Counted from the stretch's first letter, positions 9,749 to 18,517 are shown. The stretch is 63,513 nt of DNA from an uncultured bacterium (GCA_903904875.1 CAIVEC010000025.1:1-63513); one strand, 5' to 3'. The notes: generated by a model not told the origin, from the sequence alone. Numbers and translations are program-made.

Positions 9749-10477
9749 ATGACAATGGAAACAAACAAAGAGCTACAGACTTTAGAAGGTGCAAAGAGCT
9801 TCGTAAAAAACCTCTCGGATGGATGTAGAAAGAATCTGATAGAGGTAATTGAGAATAAAGAAATTCTTAATGATAAAAAAGTTTTTAAAGAAAAAAAAGT
9901 TATTCTCTGTCCTTTTCCAGATCATAAACATTACACAGAGCTTTGGGAATCTCTTGGTCCAAAATGCCAAAAAGAGATGAAAGAAAACATCAGAATAACA
10001 GCAGATGGTAAAATAGAAATCATCAAAATGAAAAAAAAATTCTCAATACTTACAGCACAGCATGATGGTATTGATATTTTCACTTGATCTCATGTAGATA
10101 AAAATAGAAGAACAGGACACAACTGACTGACTTATTTGACAGGTCGAGCAGCAAAACAAGAATGTAAAAAACAAAACAAAAAGCTTCTTAACGATAGGAC
10201 AGAAGTGGAAGAATTCATTAATTACTTTCCATGAGACAACACCAAAGAAAGAATATACCATTTTGTAAGGTTATTTGATTTAGGAGGGGCCGGTTATTGG
10301 AGTCCACATAATAAGAGATGGCACCCTTGCGGAAGTGTCGAGATAACAGAGTTGTCAAGAGTAATTGACTTTACGATGTGTATAGAGTGAAGAAGATTAC
10401 TCATTGATAGTGCAGATGTAAATCTTTGCGATCCATCATTTCCTTCTCCTTTTGTCGTGTACGAGCCTACCCCGTAA
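9749..10477 (+). CDS. hypothetical protein
   Basis: 242 residues with a basic first half (KKNLIEVIENKE, KKVFKEKKVILCPFPDHKHY) and a C-terminal half holding HFVRLFDLGGAGYWSPHNKR and the ending FPSPFVVYEPTP. TGA at 10085, 10124, 10231 and 10388 encodes glycine. No recognised domain; the pattern CPFPDHKHY with HPCG could in principle bind metal. Part of the 7.0-11.5 kb run. Confidence 0.55.
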
Positions 10478-10542
10478 TTTTTCCATGGGAGACTACTAAA
10501 CAAGACATCTAAAATAATTTTTACCTACTTACCTACATTACC

Positions 10543-11451
10543 ATGACCAATGCACCAACCACATCACCAGAACTACTGAAATCCATAGATGTTGTCTATG
10601 AAAGAATGAATAATGTCAAAAATCAAAAAAATGAACTATTTGAACTATTGAATAATATGGATGAATTTTCAAAAATTTTATGAATGATGAAAAATTGAGA
10701 AATCGTAACAAAAGAAACTTGTCAAAAGCTTGAGGAGATGATTAAGTTGCGTGGAATTTCATCAAAACTACACGATCGAGAAACGAAATCAAATGAGGAG
10801 TGCATAAAAGAAAGTATGGATTTGACCCAATTTATACTCAATTATCCTTATGCGCTTGATGCAGAAAATTTTGAGATGTTCGGTGATTGAAAAGACAATC
10901 TTTTTAAAACTGAGAAGTATAACTACTATGGCTTGGTGCAAAAACTTCCGAATGAAATAAATATAATTGATAATCCTATGTATGATGAGCCTATTCGTTT
11001 TGTAGATAAGAAAAATTGAATTGTTGTGAAAAAATACAGGAATAGAGAATATTTGGCGCATTTATGAAAAAATGAAAAAGGCGAATATGATTTAATAAGA
11101 CTGCTTATGCCAAAAGATGATTATCTTATCATAAAAGATTTTGATCATGATGATATAGCTTTTGTAGCAGATAAGGTATGATGAGTAAAAAAATGGTGAT
11201 TGATAAAGAAAGTTCATCCTTATGAAGGTAAAATAGAAATACATAATTTGGTTTTCCCTGAAGTAGAACAAGACCCAGATAAAATTGGAGACCTAGGTAA
11301 AATGGAATTTGATGAATATAATGCTTGTGGAGCTATAATTCATGGTATAGGAAAGGTAATTCTTAGGAAAAAATTTTATAAAGGGGAATGCGACACAATA
11401 AGCGCGTTCAGAAAATGACGCAGGGGAGAAGAGATAAAGCTGCGAGGGTAG
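10543..11451 (+). CDS. hypothetical protein
   Basis: 302 residues. The N-terminal 80 residues look like a coiled or helical bundle (VYERMNNVKNQKNELFELLNN). The C-terminal half repeats a YDEPIRF/YEGKIEI/EYNACGAII strand pattern, as in a beta-rich domain. Nine TGA codons encode glycine. It precedes the radical SAM gene by 57 bases in the same direction. No family recognised. Confidence 0.55.
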
Positions 11452-11508
11452 AAAACTAAATAAAAATATCACATAAAAATTATATTTATTCACTCACATA
11501 TATTCCAA

Positions 11509-12831
11509 ATGGCGGATTTTCAAGAAAACGGATTGCCAAAGATACCAGAGGTATTCAATAACGACTATCCGGAAAATTACAAGTTACGACCTCAAACTTT
11601 CGCGCTTACGAGAGAAGAATTGAAGGAGACATTGGAAGATGGGACTCCGAAACTTTTGACGATGGATATAAATATCTGTGAAGATGGATACGTAGAGGCT
11701 GTTAATAGAGGATTGGACAGAAGGGACAAACAGGAATTAAATAAAAGAGCGGAAGAATTATATGATTGCGATATAGGCTGTGAACACTGTTTTGATTGCA
11801 AGACCAAAACGAATAATCCGCTCATGAAAACTGAAGAAGTTTTTGCCATGCTGTTAGAAGCTAAAAAACTTGGATTGAAAATGGTAAAGTTTCTTGGTCC
11901 CGGCGAGTTATTGCATAATCCTAGACTGTTTGAAATCTTGGATTTTCTGAAAGACAATGATATCAGGATAGGAATTTTCACCAAAGGGCTGATTTGCGGT
12001 AAAACATGATATTCCCAGGAGAAATTCGGTATGGAAACCAAAGAGTTTTGTAAAAAATTATATTCTTACCCAAACGTATCACTGCTTTTCAACATCACTT
12101 CAACAGATAAAAAAACAGAATTGAAAAGAATCAATTCCAAGAAAAATCCTGATTTGTTTGAAATAAGGAATAAAGGATTCGAAAATTTAGCGAACGTATG
12201 ATTCAATAAGGATATATCCAATCAGAGGCTAACGCTTGTCTGTAATCCTGTATTGAATGATAATATATCCGAAGTAGAAGAAATATACGAACGAGCGATC
12301 AAAAGAAATATTCCGATAATAGTCGCTCCGACCATGGTAAGCGGGAAATGATTGGATCAGAAGGAAGTGAAAGACGAAAATTTCAAGACAGAAAAATTAG
12401 TCAATCTCTATGCGAAAATTTATGTAATGCTGATCAGAAACAGATTAACGACGCTTGAAAAGATCAAAAAAGATTGAGTCTCGCCGTATGCAGGAATCCC
12501 ATGCAACCAATTTTTGGGCGGATTTATGCAGAGAAAAGACGGTAAATTACAAGCTTGTCCTGGCAACGAAACCGGTCCCTATGTATACACGGAAGATCTA
12601 AGACGTTCATGACCTTTACTAGAGCAATGGAAGAATTCTCTGAATTATATTTTGAGACAGAAAGCGTTAGAAAAATGAGATGATATGCCGCTTACGAATC
12701 CTTGCTATGCTAAACAAGAATTACTGGATTTCCCCGACGATAAAACTCCGATACAAAAAGGATGCGGCTCCATCCCTGATAATTTTGAACATAGAGTTTT
12801 AAAAAAGATTAATGAGTTTTTGATGGGGTAA
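11509..12831 (+). CDS. radical SAM protein with C-terminal cysteines
   Basis: 440 residues. The radical SAM cluster motif is CDIGCEHC (Cx3Cx2C) at about 87-94, followed by a glycine-rich GPGELL strand that fits the SAM-binding GGEP-type motif. The C-terminal 120 residues carry cysteines (IPCNQF, LQACPGNE, TNPCYAKQ, KGCGSIP) that suggest an auxiliary Fe-S or SPASM/twitch-like domain. About 85 residues precede the cluster, which is unusual. Such enzymes often modify peptides, so the small proteins upstream are candidate substrates by inference only. TGA at 12007, 12200, 12350, 12476, 12611 and 12677 encodes glycine. Confidence 0.78.
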
Positions 12832-12905
12832 ATGATGTAATTACCAAAGAATAACAAGCTAAATAAAAATTCTAACATATTAAATAAAAACTAAAAAATA
12901 AAAAA

Positions 12906-13421
12906 ATGAAAACAAAAATTCTACTGAGCATTACGATGCTCGCGATGGTCATTAACAGTTATGCCGAAACCCGAATAACGGTTTCGCTGGAAAAATTGCA
13001 GTATGCGATAGATAATCCTGGTACGCCACTTATTGTCAGCACAATAAAACATATTGAGCGTTCGCCAGATTGGCTTTGGGAGACGAGCTATACAACGAAC
13101 AGAGTAATTGTGTATAAAAACCACAAACTTTCACGGCTATTTGATCAGAACACTCAACCATCTACTTCATTCTGTTGGATGGGATTGATATTTTTTATTG
13201 CAGGCACAATATCCGCATTTCTGTCCAGATATATCAAGCATCTTCTTGCAACATTATGTTTGGGCATAGCAATCATGAATTGGTGCTGGATCTTTATTCT
13301 CAATGAAAATATATATTGGTGGCTTCCAATTCTGGTACTTGTTGTCTTTGTTGCAGTAGGAAAGTTAGGACATTGCTTAAATCAACGAAAAAACAAAAAA
13401 ACCAAGGAGGAAAAATTATGA
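12906..13421 (+). CDS. small exported membrane protein, UGA-free, ending in TGA
   Basis: 171 residues with a signal peptide (MKTKILLSITMLAMVINSYA) and two or three membrane segments (FCWMGLIFFIAGTISAFL, LATLCLGIAIMNWCWIFIL, WWLPILVLVVFVAVG). No in-frame TGA before residue 171, although neighbouring native genes use it often. Its only TGA (13419-13421) overlaps the next ATG in an ATGA junction, the normal stop arrangement in a standard-code genome. If UGA is glycine here, the frame continues four codons to TAA at 13431-13433. The A-rich start context differs from native genes. Probably acquired. Function unknown. Confidence 0.6.
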   Translation: MKTKILLSITMLAMVINSYAETRITVSLEKLQYAIDNPGTPLIVSTIKHIERSPDWLWETSYTTNRVIVYKNHKLSRLFDQNTQPSTSFCWMGLIFFIAGTISAFLSRYIKHLLATLCLGIAIMNWCWIFILNENIYWWLPILVLVVFVAVGKLGHCLNQRKNKKTKEEKL

Positions 13422-13981
13422 AAACATTTTTAAGCAATATTTGGTATTGGATAATTCAAGCTGGCTGTGTGGTTATTATATTTTTATGCATCGCTACTCC
13501 TATGTATCTCATAATCGGAGCATTATTTTTTGGCGAACCAGGCAAGACAGAAACGATTATTCTCAATACAGAAAAATGCGGTATCGTATTCACTACAAGA
13601 TGCGATATCAGTCATGCTACTTGCAAAATATTCCCTGCATTTATGAATTCTGGGGGCGGAATTATGGGTAAACCATATATCACAGAAATAAAGAATGTAG
13701 GTAAGGAACAAGTGAAGATAGCGTTTTTTGATAGACAATTTAATGAAGGAGATCCAATATCTATAACACTTAGTTCTTGGTCTCATACGTCATTGTCTAC
13801 GCTTATGCTATCACCAGGCGAATCTCTTGTGCTGGATAATGTTTCCGTGCCACAACCAGGGGATGATACAGAATCCTTGATGTACGTTTTGCAACACAGT
13901 AACGATCCATATGCATCTATATATCGTAAAGGCACAGTCACTGATATTTTACTGGAAGAATTTCTCAAAAAACTTTATTAA
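13418..13981 (+). CDS. small membrane-anchored protein, UGA-free
   Basis: 187 residues from the ATG at 13418, which sits behind a strong AAGGAGGAAAAATT site. One N-terminal membrane anchor (IIQAGCVVIIFLCIATPMYL) is followed by an extracytoplasmic domain with cysteines in EKCGIVF, TTRCDIS and ATCKIF. Glycines use GGN codons only. The gene overlaps the previous frame by four bases, implying translational coupling. No family recognised. Confidence 0.6.
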   Translation: MKTFLSNIWYWIIQAGCVVIIFLCIATPMYLIIGALFFGEPGKTETIILNTEKCGIVFTTRCDISHATCKIFPAFMNSGGGIMGKPYITEIKNVGKEQVKIAFFDRQFNEGDPISITLSSWSHTSLSTLMLSPGESLVLDNVSVPQPGDDTESLMYVLQHSNDPYASIYRKGTVTDILLEEFLKKLY

Positions 13982-13989
13982 AAAAATCT

Positions 13990-14041
13990 AAGGAGGAAAA
14001 ATAATCATAGCTGTCTGGGTATTTCTCAGACAGCTTTTTTA
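13990..14041 (+). terminator. orphan ribosome binding site and strong terminator
   Basis: AAGGAGGAAAAATAATCAT has the block's Shine-Dalgarno but no start codon follows. AGCTGTCTG, GGTATTTCT loop, CAGACAGCT and six T residues come next. It looks like a remnant of a lost gene between two conserved flanks. Confidence 0.7.
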
Positions 14042-14044
14042 TAC

Positions 14045-14110
14045 CTGTTGTAACTTTCCGACAACAGTTTTTGCTAGGTAGGCATTGATATTTTTCTACA
14101 TATCATTAAA
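14045..14110 (+). promoter_or_regulatory. palindrome-promoter module, copy 2
   Basis: CTGTTGT, nine-base loop, ACAACAG, then TTTGCTAGGTAGG and -35 TTGATA at 14085-14090. It directly follows a terminator, as do the other two copies, and precedes the beta-barrel gene. Confidence 0.65.
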
Positions 14111-14162
14111 AAAGAAAATGTCAAGAAATAAAAATTATAAACCCTCAAAAAAACAAAAATAT

Positions 14163-15032
14163 ATGAAAACTATGAGATCATTAACAATCGTTATTATGAT
14201 GGTATTCATCTGCCTCACGATCACAGCAAAAGCACAGATTGAAAACATTAAATTGACCGCTGATAGCACTGTAACTATAGATAAAGTCTATGCAGGGATA
14301 TTGAGCGGAACACAGTTTAGTACTGATAGTCTGTATGCTTCTACCTTTGCTAACATGCGCTTCGGTGCAATGGCGACATATCAACCTACGAAGTGGTTTG
14401 CAGTAAAAACCTGGGCAATATATCAGGCTGAAACGAAAACTACACCGTGGCATATGCAGCAGTTCTGGTTCAAATTCACACCGACCAAGAAGCTGAGCCT
14501 AGAGATAGGCAATATGGCCACGCTGCCTACAGAACAACGTCCACATCCAGTTTCCGGTAACGGGCAGTTTGAAACCTTCTCTGAAGGACAGATTGTAGGC
14601 ATGGCGTTGAATGCTAAGCTCAAGTACGCTTTTACAAACGATTTCAAAGCAGGAGCAGGCATTGCAATCCGTAAGGATAAGCCTGAGTACAGTGGGATGC
14701 TGAGCTACAAAATAGTGAAGCTTTCCAGCTGGTACAGCCAATACGATAAAAAGATTGGCGCTGCAGTGAATATCAATGTTGCAAGAGTGTACGACACATT
14801 CGTCTGGAAACAGGATCAGATAGTATCGAATATCTTCTGTCTGAAAATCCTGAAAAAAGCTAATGTGAGCCTCTATGCCGATACCGGATATGACCTAGCA
14901 GCCAAGAAATTGGTTCGCGGTGAAGGAGGACTTTTGAAGAATTTCGAGTCCAAATACATCAAGGGATTATTCGGTCTAGGATACCAACACGAAACGCATA
15001 CGATAAATGGATATTTGTTTGTCCATGTCTAA
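14163..15032 (+). CDS. outer-membrane-like beta-barrel protein, UGA-free
   Basis: 289 residues. The start at 14163 gives a clean signal peptide (MKTMRSLTIVIMMVFICLTI, cleavage after AKA); an ATG at 14118 is possible. The mature part alternates polar and aromatic residues in the style of a beta-barrel (MRFGAMATYQPTKWFAVKTW, FWFKFTPTKKLSLEIGNM, GLFGLGYQHETHTINGYLF), similar in appearance to Bacteroidetes outer-membrane proteins. No TGA codons. CPR bacteria are not known to have an outer membrane, so this gene is out of place and is probably a transfer. The hairpin after it closes the transcript. Confidence 0.6.
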   Translation: MKTMRSLTIVIMMVFICLTITAKAQIENIKLTADSTVTIDKVYAGILSGTQFSTDSLYASTFANMRFGAMATYQPTKWFAVKTWAIYQAETKTTPWHMQQFWFKFTPTKKLSLEIGNMATLPTEQRPHPVSGNGQFETFSEGQIVGMALNAKLKYAFTNDFKAGAGIAIRKDKPEYSGMLSYKIVKLSSWYSQYDKKIGAAVNINVARVYDTFVWKQDQIVSNIFCLKILKKANVSLYADTGYDLAAKKLVRGEGGLLKNFESKYIKGLFGLGYQHETHTINGYLFVHV

Positions 15033-15050
15033 GTCCTGCGGATAATATCG

Positions 15051-15078
15051 GACCCAGGGTATTTCTCTGGGTCTTTTT
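15051..15078 (+). terminator. intrinsic terminator after the beta-barrel gene
   Basis: GACCCAG, GGTATTTCT-like loop, CTGGGTC and five T residues. The loop matches the terminators at 14009 and 16645. Confidence 0.8.
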
Positions 15079-15119
15079 ATAACAAAAAATTTAATAAAAA
15101 AAATAAAGGAGGAAAAATT

Positions 15120-15956
15120 ATGAACTCACAAACAGAAATTTATAAACAACAGATCGAGCAGATGGCCAAGGGCCAGATAACGCTCGACCCCACCAGGACA
15201 CTGCTTCTGGTGGTGGATATGGTCAATGATGGATGCTCGGAATTGGGGTCATTCAAAAAAATGATGAACGCCGATATCTCGATGTTCCAGGCTATAGAAC
15301 CCAATATCATCGCGCTCATGCGCGCATGCAAAGCTGCAGGCATCCCTCGCATCTGCGTGCAATCCATCTACGACTTCGCGTATATCTCACCGGCTATGCG
15401 GCAACGCTTTGAAGCGATGGGAATTCAGGATGGAATGATTGCTCCGAAAGGACAATGGGGTTCCAAGATTATTGATACGCTGATGGCTGAAGACCCGGAA
15501 TATGTTCTGGTGAAATCGCATTATTCAGCATTTGCTAAGGGACGGACATTGATGTATAAAGTTGGTGGTGAAAAACGTAAATTAGAAGAATATTTACAAC
15601 TTCCAGTTGAGTATGACAAAGAAGCGCAAGCAAATAAAGAAAGGATTTTAAATGAGTATTTCCAAGATGCTAAAATAAATCCCATATGTACTGATAGACT
15701 TATTACTTTGGATAGATTTATGTGTCATAGAAATACCATCATCATCACCGGTGGTTCCACTCACGTCTGCGAAGATGCGGCCGTATCGGGCGCATCAGAG
15801 CGCGGGTATCATGTCATCGAATCAATCGATGCCGTAGCCTCTGAAGACCATGATAAACATTATGCATATCTGCATAATCACGGCATCTTCAAGTCACAGC
15901 TGACAACTACTGCCAGACTTATTGAAGCAATAAGGAAAATTAAAACAAACAAATAG
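15120..15956 (+). CDS. isochorismatase-like cysteine hydrolase, UGA-free
   Basis: 278 residues. Family features: TLLLVVDMVNDGCSELGSF (catalytic Asp in the first strand), a conserved lysine in YVLVKSHYSAF and the nucleophile region GGSTHVCEDAAVSGASERGY with the cysteine at the usual place. These enzymes hydrolyse amides or vinyl ethers (nicotinamidase, isochorismatase, N-carbamoylsarcosine amidase); the substrate is not predictable. An insertion around KVGGEKRKLEEYLQLPVEYDK lengthens it. It has an AAGGAGGAAAAATT site and no TGA codons. Base composition is richer in GC at both ends than in the middle, possibly a mosaic. Confidence 0.8.
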   Translation: MNSQTEIYKQQIEQMAKGQITLDPTRTLLLVVDMVNDGCSELGSFKKMMNADISMFQAIEPNIIALMRACKAAGIPRICVQSIYDFAYISPAMRQRFEAMGIQDGMIAPKGQWGSKIIDTLMAEDPEYVLVKSHYSAFAKGRTLMYKVGGEKRKLEEYLQLPVEYDKEAQANKERILNEYFQDAKINPICTDRLITLDRFMCHRNTIIITGGSTHVCEDAAVSGASERGYHVIESIDAVASEDHDKHYAYLHNHGIFKSQLTTTARLIEAIRKIKTNK

Positions 15957-15971
15957 AAAGGAGGAAAAATT

Positions 15972-16214
15972 ATGAAAACTAAAATGTTAATCGTGTTTGT
16001 TCTGCTCTTATCATTCGCGTTGTCTTCATGTGAACCATATAATGAAGACAATGCTAAAACGTTGATAATGGCAAGAGTGCCTAAGTGTGTGAATATTACT
16101 ATGGTAGTATCTGGCAACTGTGATTATTACGCCGCAGTTGATAGCGCATATAACATACATTCTTTCAAAATTAATTCATTTGGTGAAGTAGAAGAGTTGA
16201 ATACAAAAAAATAA
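15972..16214 (+). CDS. small lipoprotein, UGA-free
   Basis: 80 residues with a lipoprotein signal: MKTKMLIVFVLLLSFALSSC, the lipobox LSSC placing the lipid-bearing cysteine at residue 20. The mature part is about 60 residues with no known domain. It has the same AAGGAGGAAAAATT site and lies 15 bases after the hydrolase. Confidence 0.65.
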   Translation: MKTKMLIVFVLLLSFALSSCEPYNEDNAKTLIMARVPKCVNITMVVSGNCDYYAAVDSAYNIHSFKINSFGEVEELNTKK

Positions 16215-16226
16215 GGAGGAAAAATT

Positions 16227-16634
16227 ATGAATACTATATCAGAAAAAAAGAAATCCTTGAAAAAGGAAATCGAAAGAGTGAGTAAGCTCCTCAATAAACA
16301 GCATCAGGTTAATTTCATTATCTCCTGGAATAGGAAGCGGAAAGATAATCTGGTCCATATCAAATATATCGAACGGCTCAAAGAAAGGGGTCAGTGTATA
16401 TTGGTCGGTATGATATATTTCACTATCATCGGCAAAGATAAGATCTTGATGGGACAGACCATGTTGCTTCTGGATATGAAAGGTAAGGAAATCTCATGTA
16501 CAAACTTTTTTATCAAGAAAAAGACGGTTGTGGAACTTTCTTATACTTGGGAAAATGGAATGAAATTACTGGGTATGTCCATCACGGAATGCATCGATGA
16601 TGAGAATAAATTCCTCGCTGTACGAACCATCTAA
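16227..16634 (+). CDS. hypothetical protein, UGA-free
   Basis: 135 residues, a basic N-terminal helix (SEKKKSLKKEIERVSKLLN) followed by a beta-rich part (GQCILVGMIYFTIIGKDKIL). AAGGAGGAAAAATT directly precedes the ATG. No recognised family. Last gene of the first UGA-free run. Confidence 0.55.
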   Translation: MNTISEKKKSLKKEIERVSKLLNKQHQVNFIISWNRKRKDNLVHIKYIERLKERGQCILVGMIYFTIIGKDKILMGQTMLLLDMKGKEISCTNFFIKKKTVVELSYTWENGMKLLGMSITECIDDENKFLAVRTI

Positions 16635-16644
16635 AAAAATATTG

Positions 16645-16675
16645 GACTCAGAGTATTTCTCTGGGTCTTTTTTTA
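16645..16675 (+). terminator. intrinsic terminator
   Basis: GACTCAG-AGTATTTCT-CTGGGTC followed by a T-run; same loop family as at 14009 and 15051. Confidence 0.8.
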
Positions 16676-16678
16676 TAT

Positions 16679-16746
16679 CTGTTGTAACTTTCCGACAACA
16701 GTATTTACTAGGTAAGAATTGACATTTTATGAATTTTGGTTATATA
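16679..16746 (+). promoter_or_regulatory. palindrome-promoter module, copy 3
   Basis: CTGTTGT, nine-base loop, ACAACAG, then -35 TTGACA at 16719-16724 and -10 TATATA at 16741-16746 with a 16-base spacer. It precedes the native gene at 16782. Confidence 0.7.
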
Positions 16747-16781
16747 AGGTAATACTATCTTTATATAATAATACTATTCTC

Positions 16782-17405
16782 ATGGAAGAATATCCGATTA
16801 TTCAGAAAATCAGAGACGGAATGGATGAACTCTTTCTCTGATCAGAAGATAAGCTAAAACCCAATACCAAGGATTTGTTTGTAAATTTGTGAATAGATTG
16901 ATTCGCAGAGATATATCTGAAGTCCAAAAAATATGGATTTGCTGTCTCCAATAAGATATTGCAGGACCTTGTCAAATTATCTTTCGTAGTGTATGGTAAT
17001 TTGGATAAATTACCTCTGCAAAAGAAGGTGATATTACCAGAAAAAAGCTGATCGTATAAATTTATTGTAACCTCATTACCACATCCGTTTATGCGTGAAG
17101 CATCTCAGCCTGAGTTCCAGAAAGAAGATACTAACGTTCTTTTTATGATTTCTACATGAGACAGCATGCATGCAAAGATTGCAGAGAAATTGTGATTACA
17201 ATGAAATGTGGCAAATGTTAATATTCTTTGATGAGCACGAGTGGATGTGGATCATGACAAGAAAACACTCAATATCCGTGATGATTCCTGAAGTTATTGA
17301 TCCTGTTCAAATCAGTTTGTAGAGCGGATGCTTGAAGACTATGCAAAGCAATGATATGCGATAACCATCGATATGAAACATCAAATAGAGTTTTTTCCAA
17401 AATAA
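16782..17405 (+). CDS. hypothetical native protein, weak PHPT/janus resemblance
   Basis: 207 residues with about 17 in-frame TGA codons, so it belongs to the host code, unlike the genes on both sides. The C-terminal part (NVNILGGARVDVDHDKKTLNIRDDSGSYG...) recalls the janus/phosphohistidine phosphatase fold, in which a glycine-rich strand is followed by a basic strand and an S-x-[YF]-G turn. The similarity is weak, the catalytic histidine is not evident and I do not assign an activity. Confidence 0.5.
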
Positions 17406-17462
17406 TATCTCAAGTATATTATGAATAAAATTATTAAAATAAAAAAATAAGGAGGAAAAAAT

Positions 17463-17714
17463 ATGGAAATAATAGTATTTTTGATAGCGTTTGTAGTAAC
17501 AATTCTTGTACATCTGCCTTACGATTTTGCGTGTTATAAAAAAATGAAATCAGAGGAGAGAGCGAGAAGAAAGACTATTGTACGAATATCCGATATGCTG
17601 ATAATTATTGTGGCGATTGTTTTGAGCATGTATACCTCATCAATCTATATTCCAGTCATAATCGGTATAGTGTGCGGATTATTCATACGATTTATAATGC
17701 TACGTTCAAAGTAG
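17463..17714 (+). CDS. small membrane protein, UGA-free
   Basis: 83 residues with three hydrophobic segments (VFLIAFVVTILVHLPYDF, DMLIIIVAIVLSMYTSS, PVIIGIVCGLFIRFIML). AAGGAGGAAAAAAT precedes the ATG, linking it to the acquired block at 12906-16634 despite the native gene between. A strong terminator follows. Confidence 0.6.
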   Translation: MEIIVFLIAFVVTILVHLPYDFACYKKMKSEERARRKTIVRISDMLIIIVAIVLSMYTSSIYIPVIIGIVCGLFIRFIMLRSK

Positions 17715-17729
17715 AGACTACAACTACGA

Positions 17730-17757
17730 CCGTCCGGGTTTTCCGGGCGGTTTTTTT
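17730..17757 (+). terminator. intrinsic terminator
   Basis: CCGTCCGG, short loop, CCGGGCGG and seven T residues. Confidence 0.85.
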
Positions 17758-17760
17758 ATA

Positions 17761-17782
17761 AAAAAACCCCGATGTGTCGGGG
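17761..17782 (-). terminator. intrinsic terminator of clpP
   Basis: On the minus strand CCCCGA-CACA-TCGGGG followed by a T-run. It is convergent with the terminator at 17730. Confidence 0.85.
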
Positions 17783-17820
17783 CCTATATATTTTTTATAC
17801 TAAGTTCTAAAATTTACGCT

Positions 17821-18396
17821 CTAATGAATGATTTTATCAATAATTCCATACTTCAACGCTTCTTCAGCGTTCATCCATTTATTTCTTTCCATATCATTGG
17901 CTACGGTTTCAATTTTTTGACCTGTATGTTTAGCCATGAGCTCGATGAACATATTTTTCACTTTCAAAATCTCTTCTGCCTGGATGACGATATCGCTTGC
18001 TTGACCTTCAGCGCCTCCGAGCGGTTGGTGGATCATTATTTTGCTGTGAGGGAGCGAATATCTTTTTCCTTTAGCGCCGCCTGCAAGAATAACTGATCCC
18101 ATAGAAGCGGCTAGTCCTACGCAAACGGTAGAGACATCACATTTCACATATTGCATGACGTCGTAGATAGCCATTCATGAATAGACATCTCCGCCTGGAG
18201 TATTGATATACATGATGATATCTTTGTCAGGATCTTTCTTTTCCAGAAAAAGGAGCTGAGCGACGATGCTATTCACCATACCTGCTTGAACCGGCTCTCC
18301 GACGAAGATAATCCTGTCTTCAAGCAATCTGGAATAGATATCATAAGCTCTTTCACCTCATTTAACTTTTTCGATAACGCTAGGTATCAATGTCAT
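17821..18396 (-). CDS. clpP: ATP-dependent Clp protease proteolytic subunit
   Basis: 191 residues, the normal ClpP length. ClpP forms the two-ring serine protease chamber used with Clp ATPases. Catalytic residues are visible: the serine in [11 protein letters not shown], the histidine in [15 protein letters not shown] and the aspartate in the C-terminal third. The N-terminal part reads [23 protein letters not shown] and [19 protein letters not shown] at two positions, including the glycine of YSGMA, is translated. The start at 18396 fits the family start MTLIPSVIE. No Clp ATPase is in the window. Confidence 0.93.
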
Positions 18397-18463
18397 TTTT
18401 ACTATATTACAATTTAAAGGATTTTGTCTCAGATAGTTTCAGGTTGCTCCAGATAGCCTCATA

Positions 18464-18517
18464 TTGTTGTAATATTACCACAACCTGTAACAATCTGTAA
18501 CGTTCGCCTAAGCGAAC
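18464..18517. promoter_or_regulatory. candidate operators in the clpP upstream region
   Basis: Two inverted repeats lie upstream of clpP: an imperfect TTGTTGTAATATTACCACAA element (18464-18484), related to the palindrome found at other promoters, and GTTCGC-CTAA-GCGAAC (18502-18517). Around them short phrases such as CAATCTGTAAC and CAATCTGTGAC repeat. No regulator is known. Confidence 0.4.

Noticed and set aside
3817-10477. Broken or frameshifted pseudogenes
   Set aside because: The apparent breaks are all TGA; translated as glycine the frames are intact.
11509-12831. Assignment to a specific radical SAM family such as MoaA or PqqE
   Set aside because: Apart from the cluster motif and C-terminal cysteines, no family-specific motif is visible.
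18502-18517. LexA/SOS box before clpP
   Set aside because: The GTTCGC/GCGAAC arms are in the opposite order to the CGAAC...GTTCG box.
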